From Salsuginibacillus kocurii DSM 18087 (GTDB taxonomy: Bacteria; Bacillota; Bacilli; Bacillales; Marinococcaceae): a stretch of DNA of 64,000 bases. Numbering within the stretch: the first letter of the stretch is position 1; every line of letters starts with the position of its first letter. Shown here piece after piece: positions 53,225-62,572 of the stretch. The position numbers were made by a program, and so were the translations under genes. The stretch lies in contig NZ_KB898623.1 in NCBI RefSeq assembly GCF_000377705.1, forward strand, positions 464,684 to 528,683, given 5' to 3'. Below the pieces are notes generated by a model that was not told the DNA's origin, searched no databases, and was given only the letters and a program-made list of their open reading frames with translations.

Positions 53225-53796
53225 AGTACTACGACATCCTTCCCTTCGTCCATCATTTATTAAGTCAACTTATTCAACCTGGGGACACGGCTATCGATGC
53301 GACAGCCGGAAATGGGCATGACACTCTTTATTTGGCTTCTTTAGTTGGAGAAAAAGGCCGCGTCCATAGCTTTGATATTCAAGAACAAGCTCTAACGAAC
53401 ACCACTCAAAAGCTTCAAGAACACGAAGTTTATTCGCGGGTCAATCTGCATCATGCTGGACATGAACAACTGAAAAAGAAAATAGATCAGGAAGAATGGC
53501 CTCAGGTAAAAGCCGCTATTTTTAACCTGGGGTATTTGCCAGGCGGGGATAAATCCATTGTTACTACAGCTGATACTACGATTACTGCCTTACAAACACT
53601 GAAATCATCCCTCTCTCCTGGCTCCGTTATCCTTTTAGTCGTTTATCACGGCCATGAAGAAGGTAAACAAGAACGCGACGAATTAATGAGCTATGTCCAA
53701 TCATTAAACCCGGTTGACATACAAGTCGCCAAATATGAATTTATGAACCAAACTAACAATCCTCCCTTTTTGTTAATCATGGAACGAAAAGGGTAG
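53221..53796 (+). CDS. mnmM: YtqB (MnmM), SAM-dependent tRNA methyltransferase
   Basis: The 191-aa Rossmann-fold methyltransferase has motif I DTAIDATAGNGHDTLYLASL near residue 25, an acidic residue after the second strand (VHSFDIQEQAL) and the motif IV-like KAAIFNLGYLPGGDKSIVT. The B. subtilis protein (MnmM) methylates nm5(s2)U34 of tRNA to mnm5(s2)U. It starts at GTG within the ytqA stop and ends at a strong terminator, so the two form a two-gene operon. Confidence 0.9.
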   Translation: MKYYDILPFVHHLLSQLIQPGDTAIDATAGNGHDTLYLASLVGEKGRVHSFDIQEQALTNTTQKLQEHEVYSRVNLHHAGHEQLKKKIDQEEWPQVKAAIFNLGYLPGGDKSIVTTADTTITALQTLKSSLSPGSVILLVVYHGHEEGKQERDELMSYVQSLNPVDIQVAKYEFMNQTNNPPFLLIMERKG

Positions 53797-53842
53797 ATAC
53801 TCCTGATCACTTTCATAAACATAAAAAGTTTTCCTATCTGCT

Positions 53843-53870
53843 AAAACCGTCCATCATGGGCGGTTTTTTT
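53843..53870 (+). terminator. Terminator of ytqA-ytqB
   Basis: An 11-bp stem with one G-U pair (53843-53853 with 53857-53867) is followed by a run of seven T. Confidence 0.9.
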
Positions 53871-53924
53871 GTGGGGAAGGGCAGACATCTATTCAGTCTG
53901 TACAAAATTTTTTGTATTCACCGC

Positions 53925-53954
53925 TTGCCAAACATGATTAATTCGGTTTACAAT
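53925..53954 (+). promoter_or_regulatory. Candidate promoter of the YczE-like gene
   Basis: TTGCCA (53925-53930) and TACAAT (53949-53954) are separated by 18 bp. A dyad TACAAAATTTTTTGTA at 53901-53916 lies just upstream of the -35 element and could be an operator. Confidence 0.5.
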
Positions 53955-54032
53955 TCCTCTTACGCCATATAGAGACTATTAAACTGATTATGTTTAAATA
54001 AATAACTACAACTCGCCCGGAGGTGATTATAC

Positions 54033-54686
54033 ATGCTTTTTTCTCGTGTGCTCTTATATTCCATTGGAATGCTAATCAATTTTTTCGGGGTAGCGCTTGT
54101 CATCCACTCCACCTTAGGAACTGGCTTTTGGTCAGCACTCTTTGTCGGTCTAGCTGACTTGGTTGGGGGGACTGCTGGTTTATGGTACGGTATTTTCCAA
54201 TTTATATTTATTTTTGTAAATGCTCATCTAATGGGCGCACGACCTGAAGTTGCCGCCCTTATTCCGCTCGTGTTAGAGAGTTTTATATATGATTTCTGGC
54301 TTGAAATTGTTTTTGCTGGTCTTAATTTAGCACAGGCCCCCTTGTACTTGCAGGTTGGTACATTTGCTGGCGGCTTGCTATTAATCGGCCTGGGAGTTGC
54401 TTTGTACATTTTGCCGATGTTCCCTCGTGCCCCAGTGGATCAGCTATTTTTAGCTATCAGTCAACGCTTTCAATTTAGTATACGTACGTCACAGACTCTG
54501 GTGGCAATAGGAGCCGCCACAGGTGGTTTGCTTATCGGTGGTCCAGTAGGTGTTGGCACCATCATTGTAGCTTTTACATTAGGCCCTATCATTCAATTCT
54601 GGCATGAAAAGCTACTAGTCGTTTTTCCTGATTTCCATGAAGAAGTGATCTGGGAAGAAACAGCTTGGGACGAAGTATATGAATAG
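54033..54686 (+). CDS. YczE/YitT-like membrane protein
   Basis: The 217-aa protein has five or six hydrophobic helices in the pattern of the YczE family: VLLYSIGMLINFFGVALVIHS at the start (quoted in part), STLGTGFWSALFVGLADLVG, and PRAPVDQLFLAISQRF near residue 130. The last 20 residues are acidic. The function of the family is not known; YczE has been connected with secondary-metabolite production in some bacilli. GGAGG lies 8 bases before the ATG. It is monocistronic between the ytqAB and ytpBA operons. Confidence 0.72.
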   Translation: MLFSRVLLYSIGMLINFFGVALVIHSTLGTGFWSALFVGLADLVGGTAGLWYGIFQFIFIFVNAHLMGARPEVAALIPLVLESFIYDFWLEIVFAGLNLAQAPLYLQVGTFAGGLLLIGLGVALYILPMFPRAPVDQLFLAISQRFQFSIRTSQTLVAIGAATGGLLIGGPVGVGTIIVAFTLGPIIQFWHEKLLVVFPDFHEEVIWEETAWDEVYE

Positions 54687-54733
54687 TCAATCGATCAGCC
54701 TTGCCTGATATTTCTTTCTTATTTGCTGCCGCG

Positions 54734-54780
54734 TAAAAAAAACCGATTTCAGGTCTTCTCACCTGAAATCGGCTTTTTTA
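54734..54780. terminator. Bidirectional terminator after the YczE-like gene
   Basis: A 12-bp perfect stem (54743-54754 with 54761-54772) with a 6-base loop has an A run before and a T run after, so it can act for both strands, although ytpB ends 135 bp further on. Confidence 0.9.
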
Positions 54781-54914
54781 AACGGTTGCTACTTAGTAAC
54801 GGGGTGACACTTTGAATTCACTACAGGCGGATGCTTTCATCACAGCAATAGTACCGCCTTTTGCTTCTTATAGGTAGCGAAACAAACAAGTATGTTTACG
54901 ATGACAGCCTTTTA

Positions 54915-55973
54915 TTATGAATAGTTTTTTCTAAACATCCAGCTGTTCACATAAAAGAAGATCGTCGGTAAGCCTCCTAAACGTACAAAGCGTTTAGCCG
55001 TTTCTTTCACTTCTTTTTGTTTCTGCACCTTTTCATCAGCAAGGTAAAGAGCCATGATTCCACGATTTAGCAACTTATGAAATTCTGCATCCGGAAGACG
55101 TTGTAAGTGCTTTTCTGCTTGCGCTTTAAAGTACGTAAACCGCTCCACTAAATGATCTTCATTTTCATAATAAAAACAGAAGTTCAATTCCCCATCTTTT
55201 AAGTCTTCTTCTTGATCTATAAAGTAATCAAGTAAAATATGAAAACCTTGCACCCATGGAAAATAACCATTTTTAATCAAAGTTGCTTTATTTTCAGCCA
55301 TCTTTCCTTGTGAGGCATATCCAGCCAGAGAATATACACCTAAGGTAGAGCCAGTACTAGCAGCAAATTCAAACCAGTGCATGCCAGGGAACTTAGCTTC
55401 TTCTCCTTCAAACCACTCTTTTAATAGGGGGATCCTGTCTTCTTCACGAACATGTTTGTAGACTTGTAAATCTCGATAGTAACGGGACAAATCCTCCATT
55501 TGATTTTGCACATCATAAAAACCAGGCAATTTTAAAAGTGCTTGCTGACAGGTCTCAACAAGTCCCACTAAAAAGCCGTTGTCGCCCTGATGGTTGCGGT
55601 AGCGGTAATAATCCGTCTGCTCCATGTCAGGGTGCAATGCTTGCTCCATCGCTTCATGGAGTGCCCGAAAATCATCAGGGTCCTGCGATTCACTTTTATC
55701 ACACAGATTATCTAAATAATCCGCAATTGTTTGGTACGCTACAATAAAACGAATGACATTTTTTCTCCCACTTGGAGCAAGTAATGCATACGAGCCCCCG
55801 CCTTCACAATGAAAAGTCTTTTCGGTTAAGCAATGCATTGCCTGTTCCTTAAATAACGGATCCGGAATATTTACTGCTTGTTCTTTCCATCGTTCAATTT
55901 CTTTATGAACCTCTGGGATAATCCTTTTGTTCATCTTATATAGTAACGTCCATGATTGAGTTGGTACTTTCAC
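54915..55973 (-). CDS. ytpB: YtpB, tetraprenyl-beta-curcumene synthase
   Basis: YtpB converts heptaprenyl diphosphate to tetraprenyl-beta-curcumene, the precursor of C35 terpenes (baciterpenols). It is a large terpene cyclase without the classical DDxxD motif; acidic stretches such as DYLDNLCDKSESQDPDD and DYFIDQEEDLKDGELN are visible in the expected places. The GTG at 55973 follows GGAGG by 6 bases and gives 352 aa (367 in B. subtilis). The frame is open to 56024, but that extension begins with a run of Arg and lacks a ribosome binding site. It follows ytpA by 57 bp on the same strand, as in B. subtilis. Confidence 0.9.
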   Translation of the reverse strand: MKVPTQSWTLLYKMNKRIIPEVHKEIERWKEQAVNIPDPLFKEQAMHCLTEKTFHCEGGGSYALLAPSGRKNVIRFIVAYQTIADYLDNLCDKSESQDPDDFRALHEAMEQALHPDMEQTDYYRYRNHQGDNGFLVGLVETCQQALLKLPGFYDVQNQMEDLSRYYRDLQVYKHVREEDRIPLLKEWFEGEEAKFPGMHWFEFAASTGSTLGVYSLAGYASQGKMAENKATLIKNGYFPWVQGFHILLDYFIDQEEDLKDGELNFCFYYENEDHLVERFTYFKAQAEKHLQRLPDAEFHKLLNRGIMALYLADEKVQKQKEVKETAKRFVRLGGLPTIFFYVNSWMFRKNYS

Positions 55974-56030
55974 TTTGCGCCTCCTTCTCCTGCCTTCAGT
56001 TCGAACAATAATAACTCTCGACAAAGAGTA

Positions 56031-56825
56031 TCATATTGTGGCAGATACCGACAGTCTTGCATCGATAAATGTCATCATGTATTCAAAAACATCATGTTTT
56101 TCAGGCTCATTAAACAATTCATGGTATAACTCTGGAAAACGTTTAAACGAACGGTCAGAAATCCATAAAGCGTTGAACCACTCATTCGTCCGGTGGGCAT
56201 CAACCACAAAATCGTCCCCTGCTTGCATAACAAGAAGTGGTATATCAGGAAACTGATTCGCATATTCAAAACTTTCTCTTATCGCTCTAAGCAATTCATT
56301 ATACCAGCGGAGAGTTACAGTAGAAACACGGTACTGATCCTTGATAAATTCAGCACGAATCGATGGATCTCTTGTAATAGACTCGGCAGTAATCCTGCTT
56401 TTCACGCTGAAACCCGGAAGAATCCGGTGCAATACTTTGCCAGTAACCGCCACTGCTTTATTAGGGTTGGTATACAAGCCAAAGCAAGGAGAAGACAAAA
56501 TAATACCTGTTATGTCCATATATTTATACAGAGCTGTCTGAACAACGGCAAGACCACCCATACTATGACCCACTAAATAAATCGGCAACGAAAATTGCTC
56601 TGCTTCTTTATACCAGCTGTACACTGTATCAATATATTGGTCAAAATGTTCAACGTGGCCGCGCTTGCCTCGTGTCCGGCCAAAACCAGGAAGGTCCCCG
56701 CTTATAACATGAAAACGCTGTTGTTGAAACTGATCTATCAACCATTTATACCTTCCATGGTGCTCACCTGCTCCATGCACTACAATGACGATTCCACGTG
56801 CTTGTTCCACTTCCCACGTTCGCAT
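56031..56825 (-). CDS. ytpA: YtpA, alpha/beta-hydrolase (lysophospholipase)
   Basis: The 264-aa protein is a serine alpha/beta-hydrolase of the monoacylglycerol-lipase type. The oxyanion region is VIVVHGAGEHHGRYKW, the nucleophile is Ser in LVGHSMGGLAVVQ, the acid is in LLVMQAGDDFVVD and the His in ELYHELFNEPEK. B. subtilis YtpA is a lysophospholipase thought to generate the phospholipid antibiotic bacilysocin. The ATG at 56825 aligns with the B. subtilis start and has GGGGTG upstream; the ORF is open 13 codons further. It is the first gene of ytpA-ytpB. Confidence 0.88.
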   Translation of the reverse strand: MRTWEVEQARGIVIVVHGAGEHHGRYKWLIDQFQQQRFHVISGDLPGFGRTRGKRGHVEHFDQYIDTVYSWYKEAEQFSLPIYLVGHSMGGLAVVQTALYKYMDITGIILSSPCFGLYTNPNKAVAVTGKVLHRILPGFSVKSRITAESITRDPSIRAEFIKDQYRVSTVTLRWYNELLRAIRESFEYANQFPDIPLLVMQAGDDFVVDAHRTNEWFNALWISDRSFKRFPELYHELFNEPEKHDVFEYMMTFIDARLSVSATI

Positions 56826-56914
56826 ACAGGCACCCCTTTCCCTTGCTCTGCTGTCATTTTTCAAAATATTTTGCTACACTTACACCAATCACTTACAGAA
56901 AGGAGCAGTAGCCG

Positions 56915-57472
56915 TTGTTTTATACGTATGGCGACAAAACACCACAAATTGCACAAAGTGCTTATATAGCTGATTATGTCACGATTACAGGTGATGTCAA
57001 GGTTGGAGAGGAAGCAAACATTTGGTTCAACACTGTAATACGAGGCGATGTAGCCCCTACACTCATCGGCCAACGCGTTAATATCCAAGATCAATGTGTG
57101 TTGCACCAAAGCCCAAAATATCCGCTCATTTTAGAGGATGATGTCTCTATAGGTCATAAGGTGCTGTTACATAGCTGTACTATTCGAAAAAATGCACTAA
57201 TTGGCATGGGAGCACAAGTGTTGGATGGTGTCGAAATTGGAGAAGGAGCATTTGTCGGTGCAGGGAGCTTAATTCCACCTGGCAAAACAATCCCTCCGCG
57301 CACGCTTGTTTTCGGTCAGCCTGCTAAAGTAATTCGTGAATTAACCGAGGACGATATCGAAGAAATGCAACGGATCCGTGAAGTCTATGTAGAACGTGGC
57401 CAATACTATAAAAATTTACAAGAGACCCAGCAGCAGTTAAGCCGGGAAGATGTAACTCCAAAAGAAGGATAA
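56915..57472 (+). CDS. ytoA: YtoA, gamma-carbonic anhydrase family protein
   Basis: The 185-aa protein is a left-handed beta-helix built from hexapeptide repeats (for example ADYVTITGDVKVGEEANIWF and GAFVGAGSLIPPG). Three histidines in the places of the zinc ligands can be seen in DQCVLHQSP, VSIGHKVLLHSCTI. The family includes carbonic anhydrases, but many bacterial members (PaaY/YrdA type) have low or no activity. Translation probably starts at TTG (56915) 9 bases after GGAG. It is divergent from ytpA. A GQPAKVIRELTEDDI segment closes the coil before a helical tail. Confidence 0.88.
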   Translation: MFYTYGDKTPQIAQSAYIADYVTITGDVKVGEEANIWFNTVIRGDVAPTLIGQRVNIQDQCVLHQSPKYPLILEDDVSIGHKVLLHSCTIRKNALIGMGAQVLDGVEIGEGAFVGAGSLIPPGKTIPPRTLVFGQPAKVIRELTEDDIEEMQRIREVYVERGQYYKNLQETQQQLSREDVTPKEG

Positions 57473-57532
57473 GAAATCATCCTCATTCAAGTTTTTTGTT
57501 TACTTCATTCTTTATTAGCGAATTCGTTCACC

Positions 57533-57573
57533 ATAAGAAAACCCCAGTCAAAGGAGACCGGGGTTTTTCTTAT
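57533..57573. terminator. Bidirectional terminator between ytoA and metK
   Basis: Long imperfect stem (57533-57549 with 57556-57573) with a GC-rich top and A/T runs at both bases, lying between the convergent genes. Confidence 0.87.
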
Positions 57574-57621
57574 ATGGTTCTCGGACAAACTCCTCCGTAG
57601 TGGAAGATCTCCACTCATTCT

Positions 57622-58824
57622 TTAAACATACGCCTGGTCACGCAACACACTTGCTTTATCTGTAGCTTCCCATGGGAGTTCAATATCCGTGCGGCCAAAA
57701 TGACCGTACGCTGCAGTTTGTTCATAAATAGGACGGCGCAAGTCGAGCATTTTTATAATGCCAGCCGGTCGGAGATCAAAGTGCTCACGAACTATAGCGA
57801 CAAGTACTTCTTCAGATACGTTGCCTGTGCCAAATGTATTAATAGAAATAGATACTGGACGGGCCACGCCAATAGCATAAGCGAGCTGGACTTCGCACTT
57901 CTCTGCAAGTTCTGCGGCCACAATATTCTTTGCTACGTACCGCGCTGCATAAGACGCCGAGCGATCTACTTTTGTAGGGTCCTTACCGGAGAAGGCTCCG
58001 CCTCCATGTCTAGCAAAGCCGCCATACGTATCTACAATAATTTTTCGGCCAGTAAGGCCCGCATCTCCCTGTGGGCCTCCGATAACGAAACGCCCGGTTG
58101 GGTTAATATAATACTGGGTCTGCTCGTCCAGCCAGTCTTCAGGAACTACAGCTGAAACGACATGTTCCTTTAAGTCTTTTTCAATCGTCTCCATTGTCAC
58201 CTTAGGATGATGCTGTGTCGAGATCACAATAGCATCCACCCGCTTAGCGTTGCCTTCGTCGTCGTATTCTACAGTGACTTGCGTTTTGCCGTCAGGCCGC
58301 AAATAAGGAATGGTTCCGTCTGTGCGAACTTCGGTTAAGCGGCGGGCAAGCTTTTGGGCAAGGGAGATAGGCATTGGCATCAATTCTTCTGTTTCATTAT
58401 CTGCATAACCAAACATTAATCCCTGATCACCAGCACCAATACTTTCAATCTCTTCTTCTGTCATTTGCCCTTCTCTTGCTTCAAGGGCTTCATCTACTCC
58501 TTGAGCAATGTCTGCAGACTGTTCATCAATAGATGTTAATACAGAACAGGTATCTGCATCAAACCCGTATTTCGCCCGTGTATATCCAATTCGCTTCAAC
58601 GTATCACGTGCTACTTTGGGAATATCTACATACGTAGAAGTAGTAATCTCTCCTGTTACAAGCACTAAGCCTGTATTTACCACCGTTTCACAAGCTACCC
58701 GAGCATTCGGGTCTTCTTTTAACATCTGATCAAGAATCGCATCAGAAATTTGATCACAGACTTTATCAGGATGGCCTTCTGTCACTGATTCAGATGTAAA
58801 TAATCTTCGTCCTGTATGTTCCAC
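57622..58824 (-). CDS. metK: MetK, S-adenosylmethionine synthetase
   Basis: MetK makes S-adenosylmethionine from methionine and ATP. Signatures are [20 protein letters not shown] at the N-terminus, [12 protein letters not shown] near residue 120, the P-loop-like [19 protein letters not shown] near 265-282, and [17 protein letters not shown]. The GTG at 58824 lies 7 bases after AAAGGAGG and gives 400 aa (B. subtilis 400); the ORF is open to 58860 without support. A SAM-I riboswitch with its own promoter precedes the gene, giving feedback by the product. Confidence 0.97.
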   Translation of the reverse strand: MEHTGRRLFTSESVTEGHPDKVCDQISDAILDQMLKEDPNARVACETVVNTGLVLVTGEITTSTYVDIPKVARDTLKRIGYTRAKYGFDADTCSVLTSIDEQSADIAQGVDEALEAREGQMTEEEIESIGAGDQGLMFGYADNETEELMPMPISLAQKLARRLTEVRTDGTIPYLRPDGKTQVTVEYDDEGNAKRVDAIVISTQHHPKVTMETIEKDLKEHVVSAVVPEDWLDEQTQYYINPTGRFVIGGPQGDAGLTGRKIIVDTYGGFARHGGGAFSGKDPTKVDRSASYAARYVAKNIVAAELAEKCEVQLAYAIGVARPVSISINTFGTGNVSEEVLVAIVREHFDLRPAGIIKMLDLRRPIYEQTAAYGHFGRTDIELPWEATDKASVLRDQAYV

Positions 58825-58960
58825 GTCATTTCCTCCTTTTAGAGCTCTATGATACGGCACTCATTCCCGGACCAAAAGCCGGTAGGAAAAGAGAACGACA
58901 TCCAGCGGTTTAGGTACTATCAGCCTAAAAAGAGAAAATCTCCGCTTCATATCCATGGAG

Positions 58961-59040
58961 AAAAGCTTTTATTTTAAGGAATAAAAGCTTTTCTTATCCT
59001 TTTTACATTTAAGAGAGCAAAGCTTTCTTAAAGTGTAAAA
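58961..59040 (-). other. Two extra hairpins in the metK leader
   Basis: Between the S-box terminator and the metK start lie a perfect 13-bp stem (58961-58973 with 58980-58992, 6-base loop) and a second long stem with one bulge (about 59003-59019 with 59023-59040). Neither is followed by a T run on the - strand, so they do not look like terminators. Confidence 0.6.
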
Positions 59041-59210
59041 ATACCCTTTTCCATTAGGCGAGGAAAAGGGTTATTGTCGGTTCACCTTTTTCGCCTCTTA
59101 TCTTCCAAGGCATATACGGCCTTGCCAGGTTAGCACCTTTCCTCCATTGTTACCTGGGGATGGTTGCTGGGTTTCATTGGGCCTGTCCCTCCACCAACTC
59201 GGGATAAGAG
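59036..59210 (-). promoter_or_regulatory. SAM-I (S-box) riboswitch of metK
   Basis: The aptamer (59097-59210) shows, on the - strand, CTTATC...GAG, GGAGGGACAGGCCC, ATGAAACCCAGCAACC, AAGGTGCTAA and the closing GATAAGAG that pairs with the start to form P1. The expression platform is a perfect 10-bp stem (59043-59052 with 59062-59071) followed by a T run. Binding of SAM would favour the terminator and reduce metK expression. Confidence 0.96.
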
Positions 59211-59226
59211 TATCCGTTCGCGACAT

Positions 59227-59255
59227 ATGATATCGTTTTTCCTCGACCATGTCAA
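59227..59255 (-). promoter_or_regulatory. SigA-type promoter of the metK leader
   Basis: TTGACA (59250-59255) and TATCAT (59227-59232) on the - strand are separated by 17 bp, about 17 bp upstream of the riboswitch P1 stem. Confidence 0.85.
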
Positions 59256-59282
59256 CGAATGTTGCTTGATTCTCCTTACTTT

Positions 59283-59690
59283 CTATTTGTTTCCCCCTTG
59301 CTTTTGTTGAATTTGACACAAACCATCATTACAAGATGGTGCTTCTTTTTTAAACCGGTAACGATTATACGCAACCCAAGCATAGAGACGTTCTCCTAAA
59401 GGCCGTGCCATTGGAAGATAAGATAATAAAGCAAGAGCAGATGTAAGAGGAAGGGCAAGCATTATTCTCCTTACTGCGCTAAAACCGTGATACACATAGG
59501 TATCATCAACAAGAAGGTGCATTGAAGCCTGGACTGCCTCTTCTGATAAGAAAAAATAACTTTCGATAACCCCATTCTCATGTATCGATTTCCATTCGAG
59601 GCGGTTCCACCAGTCCAGTTGTTCCAGCCTGCGTTTGGTTTCTACGCACAGCGGGCATTTTCCATCATAAAATACGAGTAAAGACTGCAT
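59283..59690 (-). CDS. DCC-family thiol-disulfide oxidoreductase-like protein (DUF393)
   Basis: The 135-aa protein begins with a thioredoxin-like strand and the DxxCxxC motif FYDGKCPLCVETKRRLE (C12 and C15). It matches the DCC/DUF393 family named after this motif. Near the middle is FSAVRRIMLALP, and the C-terminus carries a further pair CNDGLC. Redox activity is inferred from the CxxC motif; no substrate is known. The gene is divergent from pckA and ends just before the metK promoter, so read-through into the metK leader is possible. Confidence 0.85.
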   Translation of the reverse strand: MQSLLVFYDGKCPLCVETKRRLEQLDWWNRLEWKSIHENGVIESYFFLSEEAVQASMHLLVDDTYVYHGFSAVRRIMLALPLTSALALLSYLPMARPLGERLYAWVAYNRYRFKKEAPSCNDGLCQIQQKQGGNK

Positions 59691-59753
59691 CCTAATTCTC
59701 CTCTCTTTTAACTAATTAATCACACTATATTTTGAAGTTTTTTAAAAATAGTG

Positions 59754-59781
59754 TGGACCAAATGAATAAATGTGTTATACT
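59754..59781 (+). promoter_or_regulatory. Candidate promoter of pckA
   Basis: TGGACC (59754-59759) and TATACT (59776-59781) are separated by 16 bp, 60 bp before the pckA start. The weak -35 and good -10 would fit a controlled promoter; in B. subtilis pckA is repressed by CcpN during glycolysis. Confidence 0.5.
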
Positions 59782-59841
59782 AATTCCAACAAAGCGATTA
59801 CAAATTTAGTTTTGCACATTTGCAGAAAGGGTTTTGCCTTT

Positions 59842-61425
59842 ATGAGTATTGTGAGCCTTACAAGCGAATTAGAGCGGATGATTGAAAACCGGCCTACAAA
59901 AACAGACTTAGCTGTTTCTTCGCTCGTAGAAGAAGCACTCCATAAGAAGGAAGGACACCTTACCGCCTCAGGAGCCTTAAATGTTTCCACAGGCTTATAT
60001 ACGGGCCGATCCCCGCAAGATAAATATATAGTAGATGAACCTTCTGTACGGGAACGCATTGATTGGGGTCCTGTTAATCAACCTATGGAAAAATCCACTT
60101 TTAAAAATTTGTATAAAAAGGTGCTCACATACCTTGAAACTAAAGATGATTTATACGTTGGCCATGCATTTGCAGGTGCAGATCCCTCTTATCGGCTTCC
60201 ACTTAGGGTGGTAAATGAATATGCCTGGCATCAACTGTTTGCCCGGCAACTGTTTATCAAGCCTACCGAAGAAGAATTAGAAGATATCGTACCAGAATTT
60301 ACGATTGTCTCGGCCCCAAATTTTAAAGCAGACCCTGCTATTGACCATACCCGCTCTGAAACGTTTATTATCATTTCGTTTGAAGAACGGATTATTCTAA
60401 TAGGCGGAACGGAGTATGCAGGAGAAATGAAAAAATCTATTTTCTCTATTATGAATGCACTTCTGCCTGAACGAGATGTACTACCCATGCACTGTTCAGC
60501 AAATGTCGGCAAGGAAGGTGAGGTCTCCCTCTTCTTTGGCCTTTCCGGCACAGGCAAAACTACCTTATCAGCCGACCCTAACCGTTACCTTATTGGAGAC
60601 GATGAACACGGTTGGTCCAGCAACGGCATTTTTAATATTGAAGGCGGTTGTTATGCAAAATGTATAAACTTGTCTGCTGAGAAAGAGCCTGAAATCTATA
60701 ATGCTATTACGTTTGGGTCCGTGCTAGAAAATGTAGTAACAGAACCAGCTTCCGGCCAACCTGATTATGACAATACCGATTACACTGAAAACACACGGGC
60801 AGCTTACCCTATCCAACATATCCCGAATGCCATCACACCTAGCAGGGCAGGGCACCCGCACACAATCATTTTTTTAACAGCAGATGCCTTTGGAGTCTTA
60901 CCTCCTATTAGCCGTTTAACAAAAGAACAGGCAATGTATCATTTTCTAAGTGGTTATACCAGTAAATTAGCTGGTACAGAACGCGGAATCACCGAGCCAG
61001 AAGCTACCTTTTCAACGTGCTTCGGTTCACCATTTCTGCCGCTGCCGGCTTCAGTATATGCAAAAATGCTTGGGCAAAAAGTGCTCGAACAGAATGTTAA
61101 TGTATATCTAGTCAACACCGGTTGGTCTGGAGGGCCTTACGGAACTGGAAAGCGCATGAATTTAACCTATACTCGTGCTATGGTGCAAGCGGCCTTAGAG
61201 GGCGATCTGCAATCAGTTGAAACTGTCGTGGATCCCATTTTTGGTCTTCATATACCGACACGCTGCCCCGGGGTACCTGATAATGTACTGCAGCCCCGTC
61301 AAACCTGGGAGGACCCCCATGCTTATGACCAAAAGGCAAATGAACTTGCTGAACAGTTCAAGCAGAACTTCAAAAAGTTTGCAGACGTAGACACTTCGAT
61401 TCAACAAGCTGGCCCACAAATTTAA
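59842..61425 (+). CDS. pckA: PckA, phosphoenolpyruvate carboxykinase (ATP)
   Basis: PckA converts oxaloacetate and ATP to phosphoenolpyruvate, the first committed step of gluconeogenesis. The kinase-type P-loop is [20 protein letters not shown] (split around GLSGTGKTT), with the metal-binding [19 protein letters not shown] and the oxaloacetate-site [12 protein letters not shown] at the N-terminal part. The start ATG at 59842 gives 527 aa, the length of the B. subtilis enzyme, behind AGAAAGGG; the ORF is open from 59770. It is monocistronic. Confidence 0.96.
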   Translation: MSIVSLTSELERMIENRPTKTDLAVSSLVEEALHKKEGHLTASGALNVSTGLYTGRSPQDKYIVDEPSVRERIDWGPVNQPMEKSTFKNLYKKVLTYLETKDDLYVGHAFAGADPSYRLPLRVVNEYAWHQLFARQLFIKPTEEELEDIVPEFTIVSAPNFKADPAIDHTRSETFIIISFEERIILIGGTEYAGEMKKSIFSIMNALLPERDVLPMHCSANVGKEGEVSLFFGLSGTGKTTLSADPNRYLIGDDEHGWSSNGIFNIEGGCYAKCINLSAEKEPEIYNAITFGSVLENVVTEPASGQPDYDNTDYTENTRAAYPIQHIPNAITPSRAGHPHTIIFLTADAFGVLPPISRLTKEQAMYHFLSGYTSKLAGTERGITEPEATFSTCFGSPFLPLPASVYAKMLGQKVLEQNVNVYLVNTGWSGGPYGTGKRMNLTYTRAMVQAALEGDLQSVETVVDPIFGLHIPTRCPGVPDNVLQPRQTWEDPHAYDQKANELAEQFKQNFKKFADVDTSIQQAGPQI

Positions 61426-61463
61426 GACTACTCATTTATACGTTGTGCACTTCTGAAGCAGAT

Positions 61464-61505
61464 AAAACCTCTCCATCTCTTTTTACGAAAGGGTGGGGAG
61501 GTTTT
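61464..61505 (+). terminator. Probable terminator of pckA
   Basis: A 12-bp imperfect stem (61464-61475 with 61494-61505) ends in TTTT 40 bp after the pckA stop. The T run is short. Confidence 0.6.
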
Positions 61506-61617
61506 AACGATGGCAGAGTTAAGCCGAATTAAAATGTTGAATCATATACTTCCTACTGAATAGGAATGCTGGCCAGAAACGTGTGAAAAGGGGGAGTAGC
61601 ATTTCCGTTTCCCTTCT

Positions 61618-62094
61618 TCATGTGGACATAAGGTGGTTCTTTATATATGTTAATGATTCCTTTAAAACTTCATCTTTCATTATAAAACTAAAGGAAGAGT
61701 CTTCGCGGATATTTTCTGGAAGCAGGTCATATATGGCAGGGCCTTTTGTTTCCATATAGTCCCTTTTTTCAATCAACTGGCTTAAATTAGCGGCGTAGAT
61801 ATTCTTAATTACTACATCAGCTCGTCCGCTAACTTCATATTGCCCCAGATAGTGTAAGTTTTCAATTCGCCCACCCGTTTCTTCCCATACTTCACGTATA
61901 GCTGCTGCTTCAGGCAATTCTCCCTTTTCCACCTTGCCGCCTGGAAACTCATATCCTCGTCGTGGGTGGTTAGTTAACACCCAGCGTCCTTTATATTGGC
62001 ATATCACCCATACATGTTTGGCCTGGGTAGAGAAAGGTTCATATTCAAAAGATAGACGAACTTGATTGTTATAATAATCCAAAAATGTTTTCAT
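61618..62094 (-). CDS. ytkD: YtkD, Nudix hydrolase (8-oxo-dGTPase type)
   Basis: The 158-aa protein has a complete Nudix box, GGKVEKGELPEAAAIREVWEETGG in the family pattern GX5EX7REUXEEXGU (residues about 53-75). B. subtilis YtkD has the same length and hydrolyses 8-oxo-dGTP and related nucleotides, protecting against oxidative mutagenesis. It lies between pckA and a SpoIIM-like gene; in B. subtilis it also neighbours pckA. No ribosome binding site is stronger than GGAGGAAG before the ATG. Confidence 0.9.
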   Translation of the reverse strand: MKTFLDYYNNQVRLSFEYEPFSTQAKHVWVICQYKGRWVLTNHPRRGYEFPGGKVEKGELPEAAAIREVWEETGGRIENLHYLGQYEVSGRADVVIKNIYAANLSQLIEKRDYMETKGPAIYDLLPENIREDSSFSFIMKDEVLKESLTYIKNHLMST

Positions 62095-62572
62095 GAAATG
62101 TACTTCCTCCGCTCCTAAGTATGCTACCTATGAAGAAGCTTACACTTCTCTGCTGCAATTTTATTAATTCATTATTGCTTGCTTTTCCTCTTGGTACGTT
62201 TATTCACTTTGACTCTCTTCCCCCTTCTATTCAGCAAGGTACAAATACGGGACTAATGCGGCGTAATGATCGTTGATTACCCCCGGCAGCCGGGACAGTA
62301 CTAATAGCTCTCGTTATCCAGCCTTTAATTTAAGCTAGAGAATGTGTACGTAGACAAAAAGTGAACTTCATATAAAATAACCTTTATTCTCATACCCTTC
62401 TAATTCGCTAAATATGCTAGTAAAAGTCCTACATTTTTGCCTGCGCTAATTCAGGTAATTTAGAATATAGAAAAGAAAGCTACATCGCTTATGAGCAGGG
62501 TTTAGGTAATTTACCAAGAGGGTAAAACCGTACTAGCTGTGTACTAAAGGTTTGAAGAAAGGGCGGCAACTG
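62095..62572. other. Divergent non-coding region ytkD / SpoIIM-like gene
   Basis: About 480 bp without a supported ORF. A small GC-rich dyad (CCCCGGCAGCCGGG near 62281) stands out; no promoter pair, riboswitch or repeat was recognised. Confidence 0.4.

Noticed and set aside
62281-62294. A short GC-rich dyad in the ytkD/SpoIIM-like gap considered as an attenuator.
   Set aside because: No T run, no promoter and no conserved leader pattern was seen around it.
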